64,000 bases of DNA from Rotaria sordida (taxonomy: Eukaryota; Rotifera; Eurotatoria; Philodinida; Philodinidae). The notes beneath the pieces are model-generated. The model searched no databases. It was not told the DNA's origin and worked only from the letters and a program-made list of their open reading frames with translations. A program made the position numbers and the translations under genes. The stretch is taken from the NCBI GenBank assembly GCA_905250125.1, contig CAJNOL010000683.1, positions 1-64,000 of the forward strand. Direction: 5' to 3'. Positions 9,702-22,535 of this stretch are shown in pieces (position 1 is the first letter of the stretch; the number at the start of each line of letters is the position of its first letter).

Positions 9702-12080
9702 TTAACCAATGCCACCATAATGATTGTAATCATCATTATTTGAACTATTAGGTGTTTTATCAAATTTTTTTACTTCTTCTTGCATGGATTCTTTTAATTT
9801 TAATATAGCATTTGTATCATTTACTTGATCTTCACCATAATTAAAATTTGCTACATCAGTTGGCGGAGGTTGTGCTTGTTGTTGTTGGCTAGGTGATTGT
9901 TTCATTTGTGGATCATAATCACCTAAGAAATATATTTTGTTTTGTAAATAGAAAAATAAAAATCTATTTTAGCGCAATCTCTACAGGATTAAACTATGAA
10001 ACATGATGTAACTGCTGTTAATAATCACAAGAAAGTACTTTATTCTAAGCTATTGTTAGACAAATTTCTTTACTATCCTTGTACTTGATCTTCCAGAAAT
10101 GCAATAAAGAAGTAGTTCATATATTAGAATAAGATATTATTGATATACACTCTTTGATCGTATATCAACAAAGTCTATAATGGTCTCTGATTAGCGTAAG
10201 ACACTAGTTATGGGAAGTTCAAATTTTTACTCCTATACTTCAATACTCCTTCAAGCTTGTCTTTCACAAAATTTATTTAAATAAATACCATTTATTGAAC
10301 CATGATGAGACATATCAGGTGGCATTGATGACATATGAGTCAAATGTGGATCGTGATACTTGATAAAATAAAATGATAAAATATGTTTGAATAAGAAGAA
10401 TTTTGTTTACCATTGGATTAGGCCCTGGAGGCATTCCACCAGGTATATTTCTCATACCATAGGGTGGCATTTCTCCACCATTTGAATCTTGAGGACTTGG
10501 CATCATTGGTGTTGTTGGTGCATGACCTGTTGGACATGGAGTCTAAATGATGTGTATATTTTTTATTATACATGAAAAACTTTTTAGCGTAATTGCTACA
10601 ATCGATTAGCTAGTGAAGAGATAAAGAATAGAATCGAAATATGTGGAACTAGTATTTTATGTCTGATAAAGATACGCAATATTTTACAAAAATATATTTT
10701 GAAATACATACACCATAAGGAACGGGTGACGATGAAGAATAACCTCCAACCTAGAAATATAAAATAATTAATTGAAATAAATATAATTTAATTAAATTTA
10801 CTCCTGGTGAATTTGTCATAAACATTCTTGGTCCAGGTTGATTCATTGAGGGTGACATTGCTGGTGGCATACCTTGAGGTCGATATGCATTTGGTGGTGG
10901 TGGTCCACCCGGACCGGTATGACCCATTGGATTTGGTGGTAATCGAGTACCTGGTGATGTCATACGTAAACCTAAATTTCAAAATTTAGTTTTTCTTAAA
11001 CATAAAACAAAAGAACATGTATAGTTACCATTTCGACCGGTATCCATTTGTGGTGGCATTAAAGCTCCACCGTTTGGTCCACCCTACATATAAAAAAAAT
11101 CAATAAGATAATTTAACTCTTTTTTTGGTGTCCTTACTGAATAATCTGGTTGAGAAGGCATACGAACAAGTGAACGTGAAGGTGCATTTGGATAACGTGG
11201 ATACTAAAAAGAATTGTTGTTTTTTTTATCAAAAAAAAAAATGAATATCTAAATCCTACTTGATTCATCATTTGTTGTCCTGGTGGCTATAAAAAGTAAT
11301 AATAAATAATTCATTTTTTTTTAAATAATTAATTATTTACTGCAAAAAATGGTACATTTGGATTATGCATTCCTTCACCGACATTCATTGGCATTGGAGG
11401 TGGAGCATTAGGATTTGGATTTGGCTAAAAAAGAAAAACAATAATAAACTAAAAACAAAATTCAATAGAATCATTTTTTGTACTTGAGGAGGAATGCCAT
11501 TAGGAGCATAATTGGAATTAATAAAACCCTAACAAAAAAATAAAATAAAATTTAATTAATAAATCAAAATAAAATAAAATTTANNNNNNNNNNAAAATAA
11601 AATAAAATTTAATTAATAAATCAAAATAAAATAAAATTTACATAATCATGAAATGCTTTTGCTTCTTCTGAATGAGGATGTTGATCTCGACGTTCTGGTG
11701 CTGCACTGTATAAATCCCAAAAAACACTAAAAAACAACAAGATAATCTCAATAGGAAACTTTAAGATCAATTTTTCTTACCACCACCAACTAAATAAAAA
11801 TCCTGGTGCTTCACCAAGTGACATTTTATTTGGCTCCCATTTCATCTATTCATATAAAATTAATATTCAAATATATTTGAAAATATATATCCTTACATCC
11901 GCACAAAATCCCTGAGCAGCTTTTGATGCACCAATATGGTACAAATATTCATAAACATACAAATTCAATCTAAATAATAAATATAACAAAAATAAAATAA
12001 AAAAATAATAATAATAATTTTTACTTTTCTTTTGCATGCATATCAGATGGAGCAGTAACACCTTTATTTTTTCCGTACAT
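9702..12080 (-). CDS. SSBP3: Single-stranded DNA-binding protein 2/3/4-type LDB cofactor
   Basis: Fourteen exons (minus): 12080-12025, 11969-11897, 11845-11781, 11726-11642, 11528-11484, 11424-11341, 11286-11260, 11203-11138, 11083-11029, 10971-10802, 10750-10712, 10542-10411, 10358-10289, 9922-9702. The total is 395 aa, near the roughly 390 aa of vertebrate SSBP3. The N-terminal LisH/LUFS region is unmistakable: [20 protein letters not shown], then [27 protein letters not shown] and EEAKAFHDY. The rest is Pro/Gly/Met-rich, including [12 protein letters not shown], with a Q-rich stretch near the C-terminus. Family proteins bind LDB1/CHIP through the N-terminus and support LIM-homeodomain transcription complexes in the nucleus. 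I cannot tell which vertebrate paralogue it matches best; a single invertebrate SSDP orthologue is likely. An N gap (11584-11593) lies in an intron and does not affect the protein. Confidence 0.95.
11555..11640. repeat. Duplicated intron sequence flanking an assembly gap
   Basis: The segment AATTAATAAATC with flanking AAAATAAAATAAAATTTA appears on both sides of the 10-N gap at 11584-11593. This is the pattern of overlapping contig ends that were not merged, so it is probably an assembly artefact and not a biological tandem repeat. Confidence 0.8.
11584..11593. other. Assembly gap (10 N)
   Basis: Ten unknown bases within an SSBP intron, with the same sequence on both sides. The true length is unknown and may be negative (overlapping contigs). 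Confidence 0.95.
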
Positions 12081-14877
12081 GATTGATGATGTATTAATTT
12101 GGACAAAAATAAAAAAAGAACAACATTTTATGTAAAAATCTAGATGAAAGAAATATTCGATCTATAATGTATATATATATGCGTATATATTTTATATTAA
12201 GATATAAATGAAAAGATATGATTGATTGATTTTATGGTAATAAATTCTGTCAAGTAGAAACCATTGTTCCATTCTTATACCTCTCTATTTGATTGATTTT
12301 AAAATAGGAATTAAATAAAATGAGAAAAACAACTAAGAATTTAATTTTTAAAAAGTTATAATTTGAAATGATATCTTTTTTTTGTTTTTCTTTTTCCATG
12401 TTGACCTAGATTTCTAACGAAAAGATTTGCTCTTTGGTAAAGGTTCATATGAATTCATTGATTGGTTAAGAAACCAAACCAATACGAAGTTATTTTTAAA
12501 TTTGTACAGCAACTTAATCATAAAAACCACTTGTATAATTTTGTAAGTAAATATTTTTCGTAATTCTTTTTTTTATATTGAATTTGTTGAATAGTGAAAA
12601 GTAACATTTAAAAATAACCTGTACAATTTTACTTTAGATATACCCTTTCACCTTCACTCAGTGCTCTGTATGAATTATATCAATAAGTATTGTGGCTATA
12701 ATTAAGTTAAAAAAATGTTGCCTAGCAAGAAAAATCGATAAGAAGATTTTAATAAACATTAATAATTTATAATTTCATTTTATTAAACCTCCAATAATGC
12801 AACAGCAAAATATAGGTGTAAAAATAATTTTTTTCAGAAAGACTTATTTTTATTAGAAGAAAAAAAATGAGTATATATACGAAAGATGAAAATTTTCAAT
12901 AGAAGAATATTACAGCTCTCAGAAAAAAAAAACCAATATCCTACAGGTTTATATAAATTTATCGATACGTAGAAGATAGTGTATATGGAAGCAAATAGAG
13001 CGGATCAGTTGGGGATATCCCTTGGTGAGAACAAAAATAATCTTTGAATTACAGTAAAACCTCTATTAGTAAACGCATCACGTTTTGAACAAACTCCCGG
13101 TCTCACGAGGAGATTTTTCCTGGAGACGCATCTCCCATAGGTGAACATTAGAGTTCGCTAGGTTCAAAATTTTTAAACCGTACTTTGATATTTTCAATGA
13201 ACTTTTCCAATTGGAATTAAATAGTTCCCTAGAAGATACGCGATACTCTTTTCCAGTTTTGTCATATTCAGTGATTAGTACATCGTAAACATTTTTTAGA
13301 CGACTAGAGTCTGGCGGATTCTACTGAACGCTTCTGTACTTTGAACTTGAACATTATTTTTTCTTCCAGTTTCGATTGCTATTTTAACCTCTTTTAAATG
13401 AACACATGTGCATTTTTTTTTCTCCCTCTCTTCTTTAATAATTCTGCCTAAAGTACTAAAATTATTCGTCATTGAATGTTATAATTGTATGCATGAGAGA
13501 AACCAGTGACATAATAACGACAGCAATGGTTTATCACAATGTGAATTAGCTGAAAACTCGAATATTTCACTTGGTTTTGTATCCAATAGTTTAAAATGAA
13601 AAAGAAAAAGCATATTTAAATAGTTATTAAATAAACTAAAATCAATACATTAAATAAAAATTCAAAAGTTTTAACGTAACAAAACTTAATAAACATATAT
13701 TTGCATGAATTACACAGCAACATTCATCAAATTTACACATAACAAGAACCAAAACAGAAAGTATAAAACTTTGTAAAATAAAACAAAGTTTTGTATTCAT
13801 AAACACTGAAATGAAAAAAGATAAACAAACAATCCAGAGAATGATCTCTAATTATTTTAAAAACTAGTAAAGAAGTTTATATTCTGAAAAGCCCTTTGTT
13901 TTTCATTTCATAATAAAACATATTACACCTTCAATCAAGAAATGTTTCTCAATATTAAATACATTTCAAAAGTTACAACAATGTTTACTTAAAAGAAATT
14001 TTTACTATAATGAAACTTGTTTCTCATGAAATTTTATGTCTTCTGAACTATACATATACACCTCATTAAATTTCATCCCAATATGAACAATCATGCTCAC
14101 ATAAACACTTTTTCTATCAGCAACAATCGTGTATAATACTATGAAAAATAACTTGGTTTTACCGATTGTATTCTTAAGAGTAAAAGAAATAATGTGCATA
14201 ACGAATATTAATAAGTGCAAAAAGATTTATTATTTAGAACATATTTTATATGCATATGATTGGAATAAAGAAAAATTAATTTTAATTTTATTCATATTAT
14301 AATATTTGGTGAATCTCATAGGAACATTATATAAATGTGAAATAAAAAAGAAATGAACTCCTCGATATATTTCATTGTCTCTTTTTTTTTTTATAGAGCT
14401 TCGATCGAATAAATTAATTATCATGGAGATTTTATGAAAAGAAGAAAAGTTATTTAGTACATTATACTACTACTACTACTAAAAATATTTCTTCAATTTT
14501 TATTATATTAATATATATTTTACTTCAGGTGTGTCTCAATTAACAATAATTGTTCTTGCTTATGTAATGAAATACCACCATAGTACATTAAAAGAAGTGT
14601 ATATATCTTTTGTTGACACACAAACTTCGTGAAGTGAAGGTTGTTTTTTTAAACACAATTAATATATTATGACAGTTGCTTAGTTTGATTACATAAAATA
14701 AACCTTGAGTATGTCATTTGATTAATTATAAAAGAAAAGAATCTATTGGAAATATTCAATGAATTTGGAAAAGAAGTAAAAATATTTTTGTATAATTTAT
14801 TTTTACACTAAAGATTTATATTTAAAATACAAAATAAACAAAAAAAAGCAAGAGTGAAAGACTTGAAAAATTGAGCA
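12081..14877. other. 2.8-kb intergenic region, no supported gene
   Basis: Upstream of SSBP and downstream of the 130-aa gene. Frames at about 11.9-12.1, 14.0-14.2 and 14.2-14.4 kb lack coding character. Around 12940-13020 lies a fragment similar to one end of the foldback at 56.7-57.3 kb (shared GAGCGGA word and context). At about 13055-13078 the word CAGTAAAACCTCTATTAGTA resembles terminal repeats of pogo/Tigger-type elements, but I found no partner end. The SSBP promoter should be next to 12080. Confidence 0.55.
12935..13025. repeat. Fragment related to the 56.7-57.3 kb foldback end
   Basis: The words CCTACAGGTTTATA and TATGGAAGCAAATAGAGCGG followed by ATCAGTTGGGGAT correspond in order to CCTACAGACCGGTAAAATAT, TATGAAGACAAACAGAGCGG and ACCATTTGGGAAT near 57263-57305. 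This suggests a dispersed repeat family of which only one end remains here. Confidence 0.5.
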
Positions 14878-15270
14878 TTAATTTTTAATTTCATTGGCTA
14901 TATCATTGTCATATTCCATATCTTGATCTAAACGTAATTCAATTAAATTATTTTCACAAAAATTTGAAGCTACTATTGATGACATATCTAATTTTATTAA
15001 TTCATCATCATCATCATCATCTAATAGTAACCTCGTTGATTGTTGTTCGTAACTAACAACATCATCAAAGTGTGAAAGTCTATTGACTTGAATTGATATA
15101 TGTAAGTTCGTTGAATTATTTATATGATCATTTACAGATTGAGAAGTTTGTTTATTGGTAAATAATGTATATGTGAACAGACTAATGGTTTTGGAAAAAC
15201 CTACTTTAATCATTAAAAATATCGTGCCAATGAACGGTATTGAATAGATCGACAGGTCGTTAAGAAACAT
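14878..15270 (-). CDS. Unrecognised 130-aa protein with N-terminal hydrophobic segment
   Basis: Single open frame with a standard ATG. Residues about 9-33 are hydrophobic (IYSIPFIGTIFLMIKVG), compatible with a signal anchor. The remainder is polar, with six consecutive Asp (about residue 84), and ends in an acidic segment. I recognise no domain. Codon use resembles the neighbouring genes and a frame this long is unlikely by chance in such AT-rich DNA, but without homology it stays tentative. It could be one exon of a longer gene; I saw no convincing splice partner. Its stop is about 2.8 kb from the SSBP start. Confidence 0.45.
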   Translation of the reverse strand: MFLNDLSIYSIPFIGTIFLMIKVGFSKTISLFTYTLFTNKQTSQSVNDHINNSTNLHISIQVNRLSHFDDVVSYEQQSTRLLLDDDDDDELIKLDMSSIVASNFCENNLIELRLDQDMEYDNDIANEIKN

Positions 15271-15583
15271 GTTTTGACAAATGAATGACGCTCAAATCAA
15301 TAAGCATCGAACAGAAATACAAAAAAAAAAAGGAAAAGGAAAAGAAAAGAAAAAGACATGATCGAAACGAACTGTCGTACATAAAGTATGAGTAACGAAC
15401 GATATGTCATTTATATGTACAGTAGATAACCATTATCGTTTTCTAACAACGTAAATACAGCGCACATATATATATATATTCAAACTAATAGTTCGTATAA
15501 ATAGTATTATGCATGCAAGATGAATAAGCTTCTATTTTTATTTTATGACCTATTAATTATTGTGTTACTAAGCATGTATTTTT

Positions 15584-15938
15584 TTAGTTGCTTGTTTTTT
15601 TATGACGAACATTAAGATTAGTTAGAACATCTTCGATTTTGTTAATATAATATATTGTTTGTTTTTCTATTTCATGAACATATTGATCAAGTTCAAGATA
15701 TTCATCATATGAAAGTTTTTTGTTAATATCTAAATATTAATATAAATAAGTTTATATATTATTTTTTTGGTTTTGAAATTATCAAAAGCTTTTTTTTTTT
15801 CAACTAAAATACAGAAATTCAGCAGAATTTTGATTTTCTAAAGCATTACACAATGTATAAATTTCTTAAAATATTTTTTTTTTCTGTACCCATCAAATGT
15901 AAATATAAATCATGATAACCTTGGACAACAAAAGACAT
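15584..15938 (-). CDS. Unrecognised 64-aa helical protein, two exons
   Basis: Exons 15938-15890 and 15729-15584 join in phase 1 (ATG G|AT ATT) across a 160-bp GT-AG intron. The protein begins MSFVVQGYHDLYLHLM and continues DINKKLSYDEYLELDQYVHE; it is charged and probably alpha-helical throughout, ending NLNVRHKKTSN. There is no signal peptide or membrane segment. Size and amphipathic character recall small subunits of coiled-coil complexes, but I cannot assign a family. A second possible exon inside the intron (near 15810-15870) would add about 18 codons but breaks the phase into the last exon, so I left it out. Confidence 0.5.
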
Positions 15939-18218
15939 GATAAATATTTATAACCAATCAAGGACTAAAGGCTCAAATAGCATTTGTAAAAATAATGAAT
16001 GAATGATTGTATTTTTTTACATAGAACAAACATTAATGCATTGACAAAAAAGTTCGAAATTTTTCTTTTTTCTTCTTTGATATGGTAGATTGATTCAAAT
16101 TTTTATAGATTTTTTTCAATTGCTAGTGTATTGAATGATTCTAAAGAAACAATTCTCATTCTTGGAGTAAATATTAGTATTTTCTAAAACAAAAAGTTTC
16201 TTGAAATTTTCTTTAAATTTCACTTGATCTTTGATAAGAAATGCATATATCTGTTATATCTTGCTAATTGAAACCCTTCTAATTAATTTTTTGTAATTAC
16301 CCAATTTGTTTTCATGGTCACTAAATAAAAAAATAAGTAACATTAATAAAAAAATATTATTGAATAACAAAGATACTTAAGAGTAAAACAAAATTAATGA
16401 CGAAGATATTTTAATTTTATTATAAAAAATTTAAAAAAATTTTCTCTTTATATGATCAGATAGTTGTTCTATGATATTTATTCATTCTTCAACTAATATT
16501 ATAATAATAGAATTTTGATCTTCATCTCTTCTTATGTCTAACAGTCTATACATTCATTATTAGGGTATACAAAAAGTGATGTTGATAGAACAAACGACAA
16601 ATAGAGAAGCAACTTTATTAAATGTACGAAATAATTATTCTGATTATTTACATTCAATTATATTCGTGTTGAATCCATTTATCGAATGATTTTTGTAGTC
16701 TTCTTTACTTAAAGAAGTCATGAACTTAATTATTCATATTACGATGCAACAATTTTGACTCATGTTAATCGTTTAGATTTTGTTTCATGAAGTCGAATAA
16801 TCAGTAACAGAACTGAAGAATTACTTAAATAAAAACTTGATGAACTTGTTTCTATATTTCATTTTTTGTTTTACGGACAACACTTTTCGTATACTTTAAT
16901 ATATATAGACGAATAGGCATTAGAGGAGATACATCGAAGACAAAATATTATCTAATAACCCACGATGCAAAAGTATCCGTACAAATGTCGAAGCCTATTG
17001 TATATAAACAGAAAGCCCTAAAAACCGAACTTTTCCACTCATTGATAGGGCAAATTATGTACTTTAAAATGTATGTTTTCAAAAAATGCAGGATGTAGTT
17101 TAATACTTAAAATTTAAAAAGTTTTGAAACTACCAAAAATGACCTGTAACTTTTTAGAGCTTTTTTCTTGTTTTAATCTGCATCATAATGACTAAAAAAC
17201 ACGGTATATCGAGCGAAAACTTGAAGATAGGAGACTATGGAGTCTAGACTATCTACAGACTGCCTGAAAGTATGACTCAATAATTTTCTACGTTTTCATG
17301 GTAACCACCAATCACCGTCATCTACAAAAAAACGAGACATCGTAGTTTTGGCAAAAAGCTGTACCATTCGTAACGTTCAAAAATTTCAAAACGTGCCCCA
17401 AATTTGTTTTTAACTGAAGGATACGAAGCTACTAAATATGTACTGTCAGTTTTAAACCATTAAAACTAACACAAGCCGAACGTATGGAAGAATCACTAAT
17501 TTTACCTTGATTACAAAGTCATTTTTTAGTGGTTTAGAAACTTTTTAAATTTTAAGTATAAAATTACATCCTCTATTTTTTTAAAAACATACATTTTAAA
17601 GTATAGGTTTTGTTCGATCAATGGATGGAAAAGTTCGGTTTCTAGTACTTTCTGTTTATATATAATGAGCTCCGACATTTGTACGGATACTTTTGCATCG
17701 CGGATTACTACCGTCACATATCATAACAAACAGTTCTTATTGAAATTTTATTATTATGATATTAGTTGAAGAATGATCAAATATTGGAGAAATGTAGAAC
17801 ATTGTTTATAATTTCAGACCATAGAGAGAAAACATTTCTTTAAGAGTACCTCAGCTCTTTTTCTGACTCCCGAATACAGAATAACTGGTTAAGTTGAAAT
17901 ATTTACCACTAACATTTGGAAGTATTCTCTATAGATAAAATTGTCCGTTTTCTTTGCTATCCGGATTTACAGGATCCTGAAAGTCAACATCCCGAGTTTA
18001 ACACCGAACATTTATGTATTTCGAAAAAAGAAAGTGAGATTTTGGAAAAGAATTTTTTGCCTCGAACATCTGTCTCCTTATTCTAACTGTGATAAAAGTT
18101 TCAACTTGATCGCTTGCACCGTTTTCGAGAATCAGAAATAATCGAAAAGAGGAGAAGGAATGCTCTGAAACGTTTTTTATAAGGAATCTGTCACTATTTT
18201 TGGTATCTCCTAAGTATT
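15939..18218. other. 2.3-kb intergenic region dominated by an inverted repeat
   Basis: No gene supported. It holds the large inverted repeat at 16470-17800, listed separately. Reading frames at 17526-17717 and 17941-18141 are respectively inside one arm and next to it, and show no domain. Confidence 0.6.
16470..17800. repeat. Large inverted repeat with outer and inner arms
   Basis: The inner arms at about 16965-17155 and 17515-17705 are highly similar in inverted orientation; both contain GATGCAAAAGTATCCGTACA next to AATGTCG. Outer arms at about 16475-16525 and 17745-17800 share ATTCTTCAACTAATAT. About 440 bp separate outer from inner arm on the left, but only about 40 bp on the right, suggesting an insertion or deletion after formation. 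The loop spans about 360 bp. The right arm retains a 63-codon open frame on the minus strand whose copy in the left arm is broken. The identity of this element is unknown. Confidence 0.75.
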
Positions 18219-21200
18219 TTACTTTTGATTAAGTTTTAATTGTCCTGTTTCTAAATCATGTTTCATTATCTTTTGTTCTTCTTCATCTAAATTTCCATCT
18301 TTATTTTTATCATATTTATTAATGATTTTTTTAATATCATCATCCGTATAACCACGAGTCTTATTTAACAAAAAAAAAAACACAAGTGAATATAATCCTA
18401 TAAACAAACAAAATTTTCATTGGAATTTTACTTTTAAATTTGTTTCATAATCAATTGATTTTTTTCTCGGTATTAATTGATAAAAATTCATTGAAAATTT
18501 TTTTATTTTATATGTTTTTAATGTTGTATCAGATTCAATTCTTGAATATGTTTCATTTATAATAGCTAAAAACATATTTAATAAAACAAAATAAACAAAA
18601 TAAATATATGAAAATAAAAATAATGGTCCAATTATTTGACCAACATTTCTCATTGCATAAAGATTAAAATCACCAAGTATCATTCGAAATAAAGCAAAAC
18701 TAAAAATTAAAATGTTTTTTTTTTTTTTTTCGTTAGAAAAGATAAAAGAATATTTTAATAAATTTACATTGATGTACGAAATGATCTCCATTCAGTTAAA
18801 TATCTACCAAATAAAATCCAACCAAGTTGAGTATAAGCAAGAAAAATAATTAAAAAAATTGATGTAAATGCAAATATTTCATTTAAACAAGATGAAATTG
18901 TTTTATTAAGTAAAAGCATTGTTTTATTTATATTTAAATATTTAAAAATTTTTACCCATGTTATTGCAAGTGTTAAACCTAAATAAAAATCTGAATTGAT
19001 TTTTAAATTAAATAATTCATCAAAATTTGGATAATTATTTTCAATTTTTAATAATTCACTAAGATGTTTTGTTGTTGAAAAATGATTTAATATTTCATAT
19101 AGAATACATATAAATGAAAGAATAATTGTGATAAGATTTATTAAATTCCATAGATTAAATAGAAATAAATATTTTTTATCGAAAATCTTAAAAGATAAAT
19201 ATTATTTTTAGAAAATTTTCATATTTAAATTTACTTCAATAACACATTCAATTATTTGAAGGATAACAATCAGAGTAAATATTATTTCACAAACAAAAGT
19301 TAAATAATCAATGGAAGATATGTACTAAAAAAAAGGATATATATATATATATATATTGAATTATAGTTTTGTTTTATTTGGATTAGATTATATATGGATG
19401 AAATATAAATCATAATTGCCTAGTTCATTCATCGCTAATGTGTGAAGTCTTCCAACTGATAAATCACTTCTGAGTCGATGCTATGTGTCATATGTAGACT
19501 CAAATGAGTTCTGAAAAGAATTCGTATCCTTAGCTTATTGCTGTGGAGATACTGCATTTTTAGGATATTTTTTTTTTAAATAAATGCTATAGTCTTTAAT
19601 CAGGGTTGTCGAAATTTTTTAGCAAGGAAAAGGCTAAAAATCCGGCTGAAAGTGCTTTCACCTCGAAATGCTAGAGGTGGTGACTACAGGGAAGAGAAAA
19701 ATGAAATCCACTGTTACTCGGTCCTCTTACAATAGACAATCGTAACCAGATCGGTCACCTTGCAACGATGTCGTCGGCTTATTTTTATTTCACTTTCTTG
19801 CAGATAAAAGTAAATCATGTTTCTATTCAAAGTTAGCACCAGAAAAACTAATCTTCAAATCTAAGAATCTTTACATTAAATAAAGTAGAGTATTTCCTAA
19901 TAGGTTAGTTTCTCTTATCATTCGATATTTACACGATTATAACATAATTAATAAAATTTACTCTATTAACATACTCGAATTAATTTCACTGCTCGGATAG
20001 ATGTTGAAGTAATAGCACCACCTACATAACCAACAAATACTTTCATTATATAATCAAAAAACAAAAAGTAACTATATTACCTGATGATGGATATTCCGCT
20101 AGAAGACTAAATGAAATATTTTAGTATCATAATTCAAATTCTATTTTACCGTATATGACAAAATAAATTAATATTTGGATTATAAACAATAACATCAAAA
20201 AATATTGCTCGTGTACCTCGATTAATCCATGAATTTCTTTCTAATTCTCGAAGAATTTCCATTGTTGTATTAGCACTAAACAATTAAGAAGATATTTTGT
20301 TTGTTTTTTTTCTAAATTTAGTTTCATAATAATTAATACTTTCGAGTAAACAATTGTACATAACCACCACCACCATATTCAGATACAACACCTGTATATA
20401 CACTTGTTTTAGTCTGATTAACAGATGTATAATTCCAACTGTAAATATAATATTTTAAATATGAATTTAAAAAGAGTACTGAAAAACTTACGCATCAGAT
20501 GTAAAGATATTTAATGAATTATTACCAAATGAATCTTGATCTTCTTTATCAATTGTATATTCTGCATAACATTTTTGAGTAAAATTTCGTTTAGCAAATT
20601 CTTTATGAAGTTTACAAGAATTTGGTTTAATCTTTAATGCAAAAATTTATCAAAATTAAATTATATAAGTTGACATCACTTTACTCGAACTTGTCTTAAT
20701 CGTGCAACTCCTAAAAATGAAACAAATCCATTTTATCGAGATCTTCATAGAAAACTTTTGCCTATTACCAAGAATTTTATTTTCATTATATATGTAACCA
20801 TAATCAGTTTTTGATATATTGAGTTCAGTATTATCAATATTATACAATCGTGAATAAATAGGTCCTTGTAATATCTACGAAAAAAAAGAACGACAAAAAG
20901 TTTGATTCAAACAAAAATAGTTTAATAAATAATAAACCTTCCAAAAATCTTCACCATTACTTCGTGCAATATCATTAAATGTATTTCCATCGTTGGTTTT
21001 CGAAGTAACGAATGCTTCTCTTAACATATTTGTATAATAGTATGTCGAATTGTTAGCTCGAGTAAAACTGACTGACCAAAAAAAAAATATATATATAGTT
21101 TATGGAATATAAATTAAATGATTTATATATTTCAAGAAATAACTGCTTACGAGAAAGTGATAATCATTAAAATATTTTGAAAGTTTCAACAAGAACAAAT

Positions 21201-22521
21201 GTGCCGTTCTTGGGATATTCAGTTTCCAAAAAACAGTAGATGATTACAGAAGGACACAACAGTCAAATCTACTTGAAAATTGAGTATTTCGAGAATCATA
21301 CGTTGGTTTTCTTCGAAACTTTCAAAAATTTTCAATGATTATCAATTCTATCTATAAGGAATATTGAAGAACAAAGTTCTTCATTTTGATGTTTTCAACA
21401 TTTCTCTACTCTGACAAGAAAATTCAGTAAAACAGCCATAGCTCTTCAGTAATAGTCTATGAACTCGAATTCTTTTAAGTTGTTCTTCGTCTCACATAGA
21501 TCTACACATAGTCATAATATCGGGTCGAATAGTATCCGACAGTTGGAAACGTTCCATCGTAAGTCGGTGTTTGAATAGATGTCTAGACAAATAGAAATAA
21601 ACCATTCATCCTTATTCCATTAATCCATTCATAGGGCTATATCAAGACTCGACAAAGATCAAGAGACACAGCAAAAGAATGTGCAAAAATGTTAAGGCTC
21701 AACATATTTTAACTCATTCCTTATTGCTATCTATCGGTTTGAAGTAGATCTATTAATGGATTATAGGATTTACTTTATCTTTGCTATATTCTTTGAAATA
21801 TTCATATTCATGATGTATTTTTCATACATTCTTAAATTAACAATATCAGAAAAACTATTAGATACCAGTGAGTGATGATGTTTTGTTCTCGATTATATAG
21901 AAAGCAAATAGGATGAATATAATCGTAATCGAAAGGAGAAACGTATAGACTCCAAAAAAAGAAAAACAAATAAAAATTGAAAAACTCGAAAAGCATTAGA
22001 GACCTGCATTGAAGTCATTTTTAGGAACGACAGAAGTTCTCTAAATTGCTTATCACTAAATTAGGTTGAACACCATAGGTTTTCTTTGAATGGTAAATTT
22101 TACTCTTTGATATTCATTGTACAAACTGATATTCATCAAAAACAACATTATAAGTTTCCTTATTCAACAGTTTAATAGATATAAAAGTATATTTCGAGTC
22201 TGATGGACAAAACTAAATGTTGATTTTTTCGAAGGAAAAGACAGATCTATTTATATTCCATCAGAAAAATCGAATACTTATCAACATACTTGTACAAATA
22301 ATAATAAAACATGAACCATAAAGAATAATTTCTCCTATTGATATACTATTATTCTCTTCGGTATTTCTTTTTTTCAATTTAACTTAAAGAAAAAAAGATC
22401 TTTATAAATTATTTTAATTTCTTTTTTTTTTTATTATTTTCTCACTATTTGATTGAATTGTCGATGAACTTGAATTTGTATCTATGGTCAAAATCGATGT
22501 TTGAGATTGATTCTTTTCCAT
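18219..22521 (-). CDS. Polycystin-2-like channel, short-tail paralogue (592 aa)
   Basis: Fourteen exons (minus): 22521-22446, 22382-22290, 21071-20938, 20874-20769, 20710-20685, 20631-20492, 20438-20352, 20275-20150, 20106-20081, 20021-19975, 19324-19235, 19186-18768, 18699-18432, 18359-18219. The order is: a short cytosolic N-terminus, first membrane helix ([14 protein letters not shown]), a TOP/polycystin extracellular domain ([31 protein letters not shown]), five further helices, and the pore filter LGDFNLY with the [15 protein letters not shown]6 signature. It ends soon after a single canonical EF-hand ([12 protein letters not shown]), with no C-terminal coiled coil. PKD2 channels are non-selective, Ca-permeable cation channels of ER and cilia membranes. 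It starts 200 bp downstream of the end of its full-length paralogue, and intron positions are partly shared. Loss of the coiled coil would remove the trimerisation/partner-binding region known in PKD2. Confidence 0.9.
19430..19600. repeat. Dispersed repeat copy in an intron of the short polycystin gene
   Basis: The segment shares the word CTTAGCTTATTGCT and surrounding order (CAACTGATAAATCACTTCTGAG, ATGTAGAC, GCATTTTT) with both arms of the foldback at 46870-47420 in a TP53BP1 intron. One arm only is evident here. Confidence 0.5.
21140..21560. repeat. Intronic repeat, copy 1 (short polycystin gene)
   Basis: About 400 bp alignable in the same orientation with 27150-27575 in the paralogue, with shared words AATTCAGTAAAACAG, AGATCTACACATAGTCATAA / GGATCTACACATAGTCATAA and CTATCTATA. 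Each copy also contains an internal inverted repeat: GATAATCATTAAAATATT near 21159 and its complement near 21330-21350. Confidence 0.75.
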
Positions 22522-22535
22522 TCTATAAAACTATT
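22522..22535 (-). promoter_or_regulatory. Acceptor-like sequence directly before the start of the short polycystin gene
   Basis: On the minus strand the sequence reads AGTTTTATAG, then one A, then ATG. A pyrimidine-AG signal one base before the start codon, 200 bp after the upstream gene, fits a trans-splice acceptor. It could also end a cis intron in the 5' leader. Confidence 0.35.

Noticed and set aside
13055..13080. Pogo/Tigger-like terminal repeat
   Set aside because: The 20-bp word is suggestive, but no partner terminus or transposase remnant was found nearby, so no element is called.
14005..14424. Two minus-strand frames of 71 and 64 codons
   Set aside because: Hydrophobic, AT-driven composition without homology or plausible splice partners.
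17526..17717. 63-codon frame as a gene
   Set aside because: Lies inside an inverted-repeat arm and its twin copy is interrupted; treated as part of the repeat.
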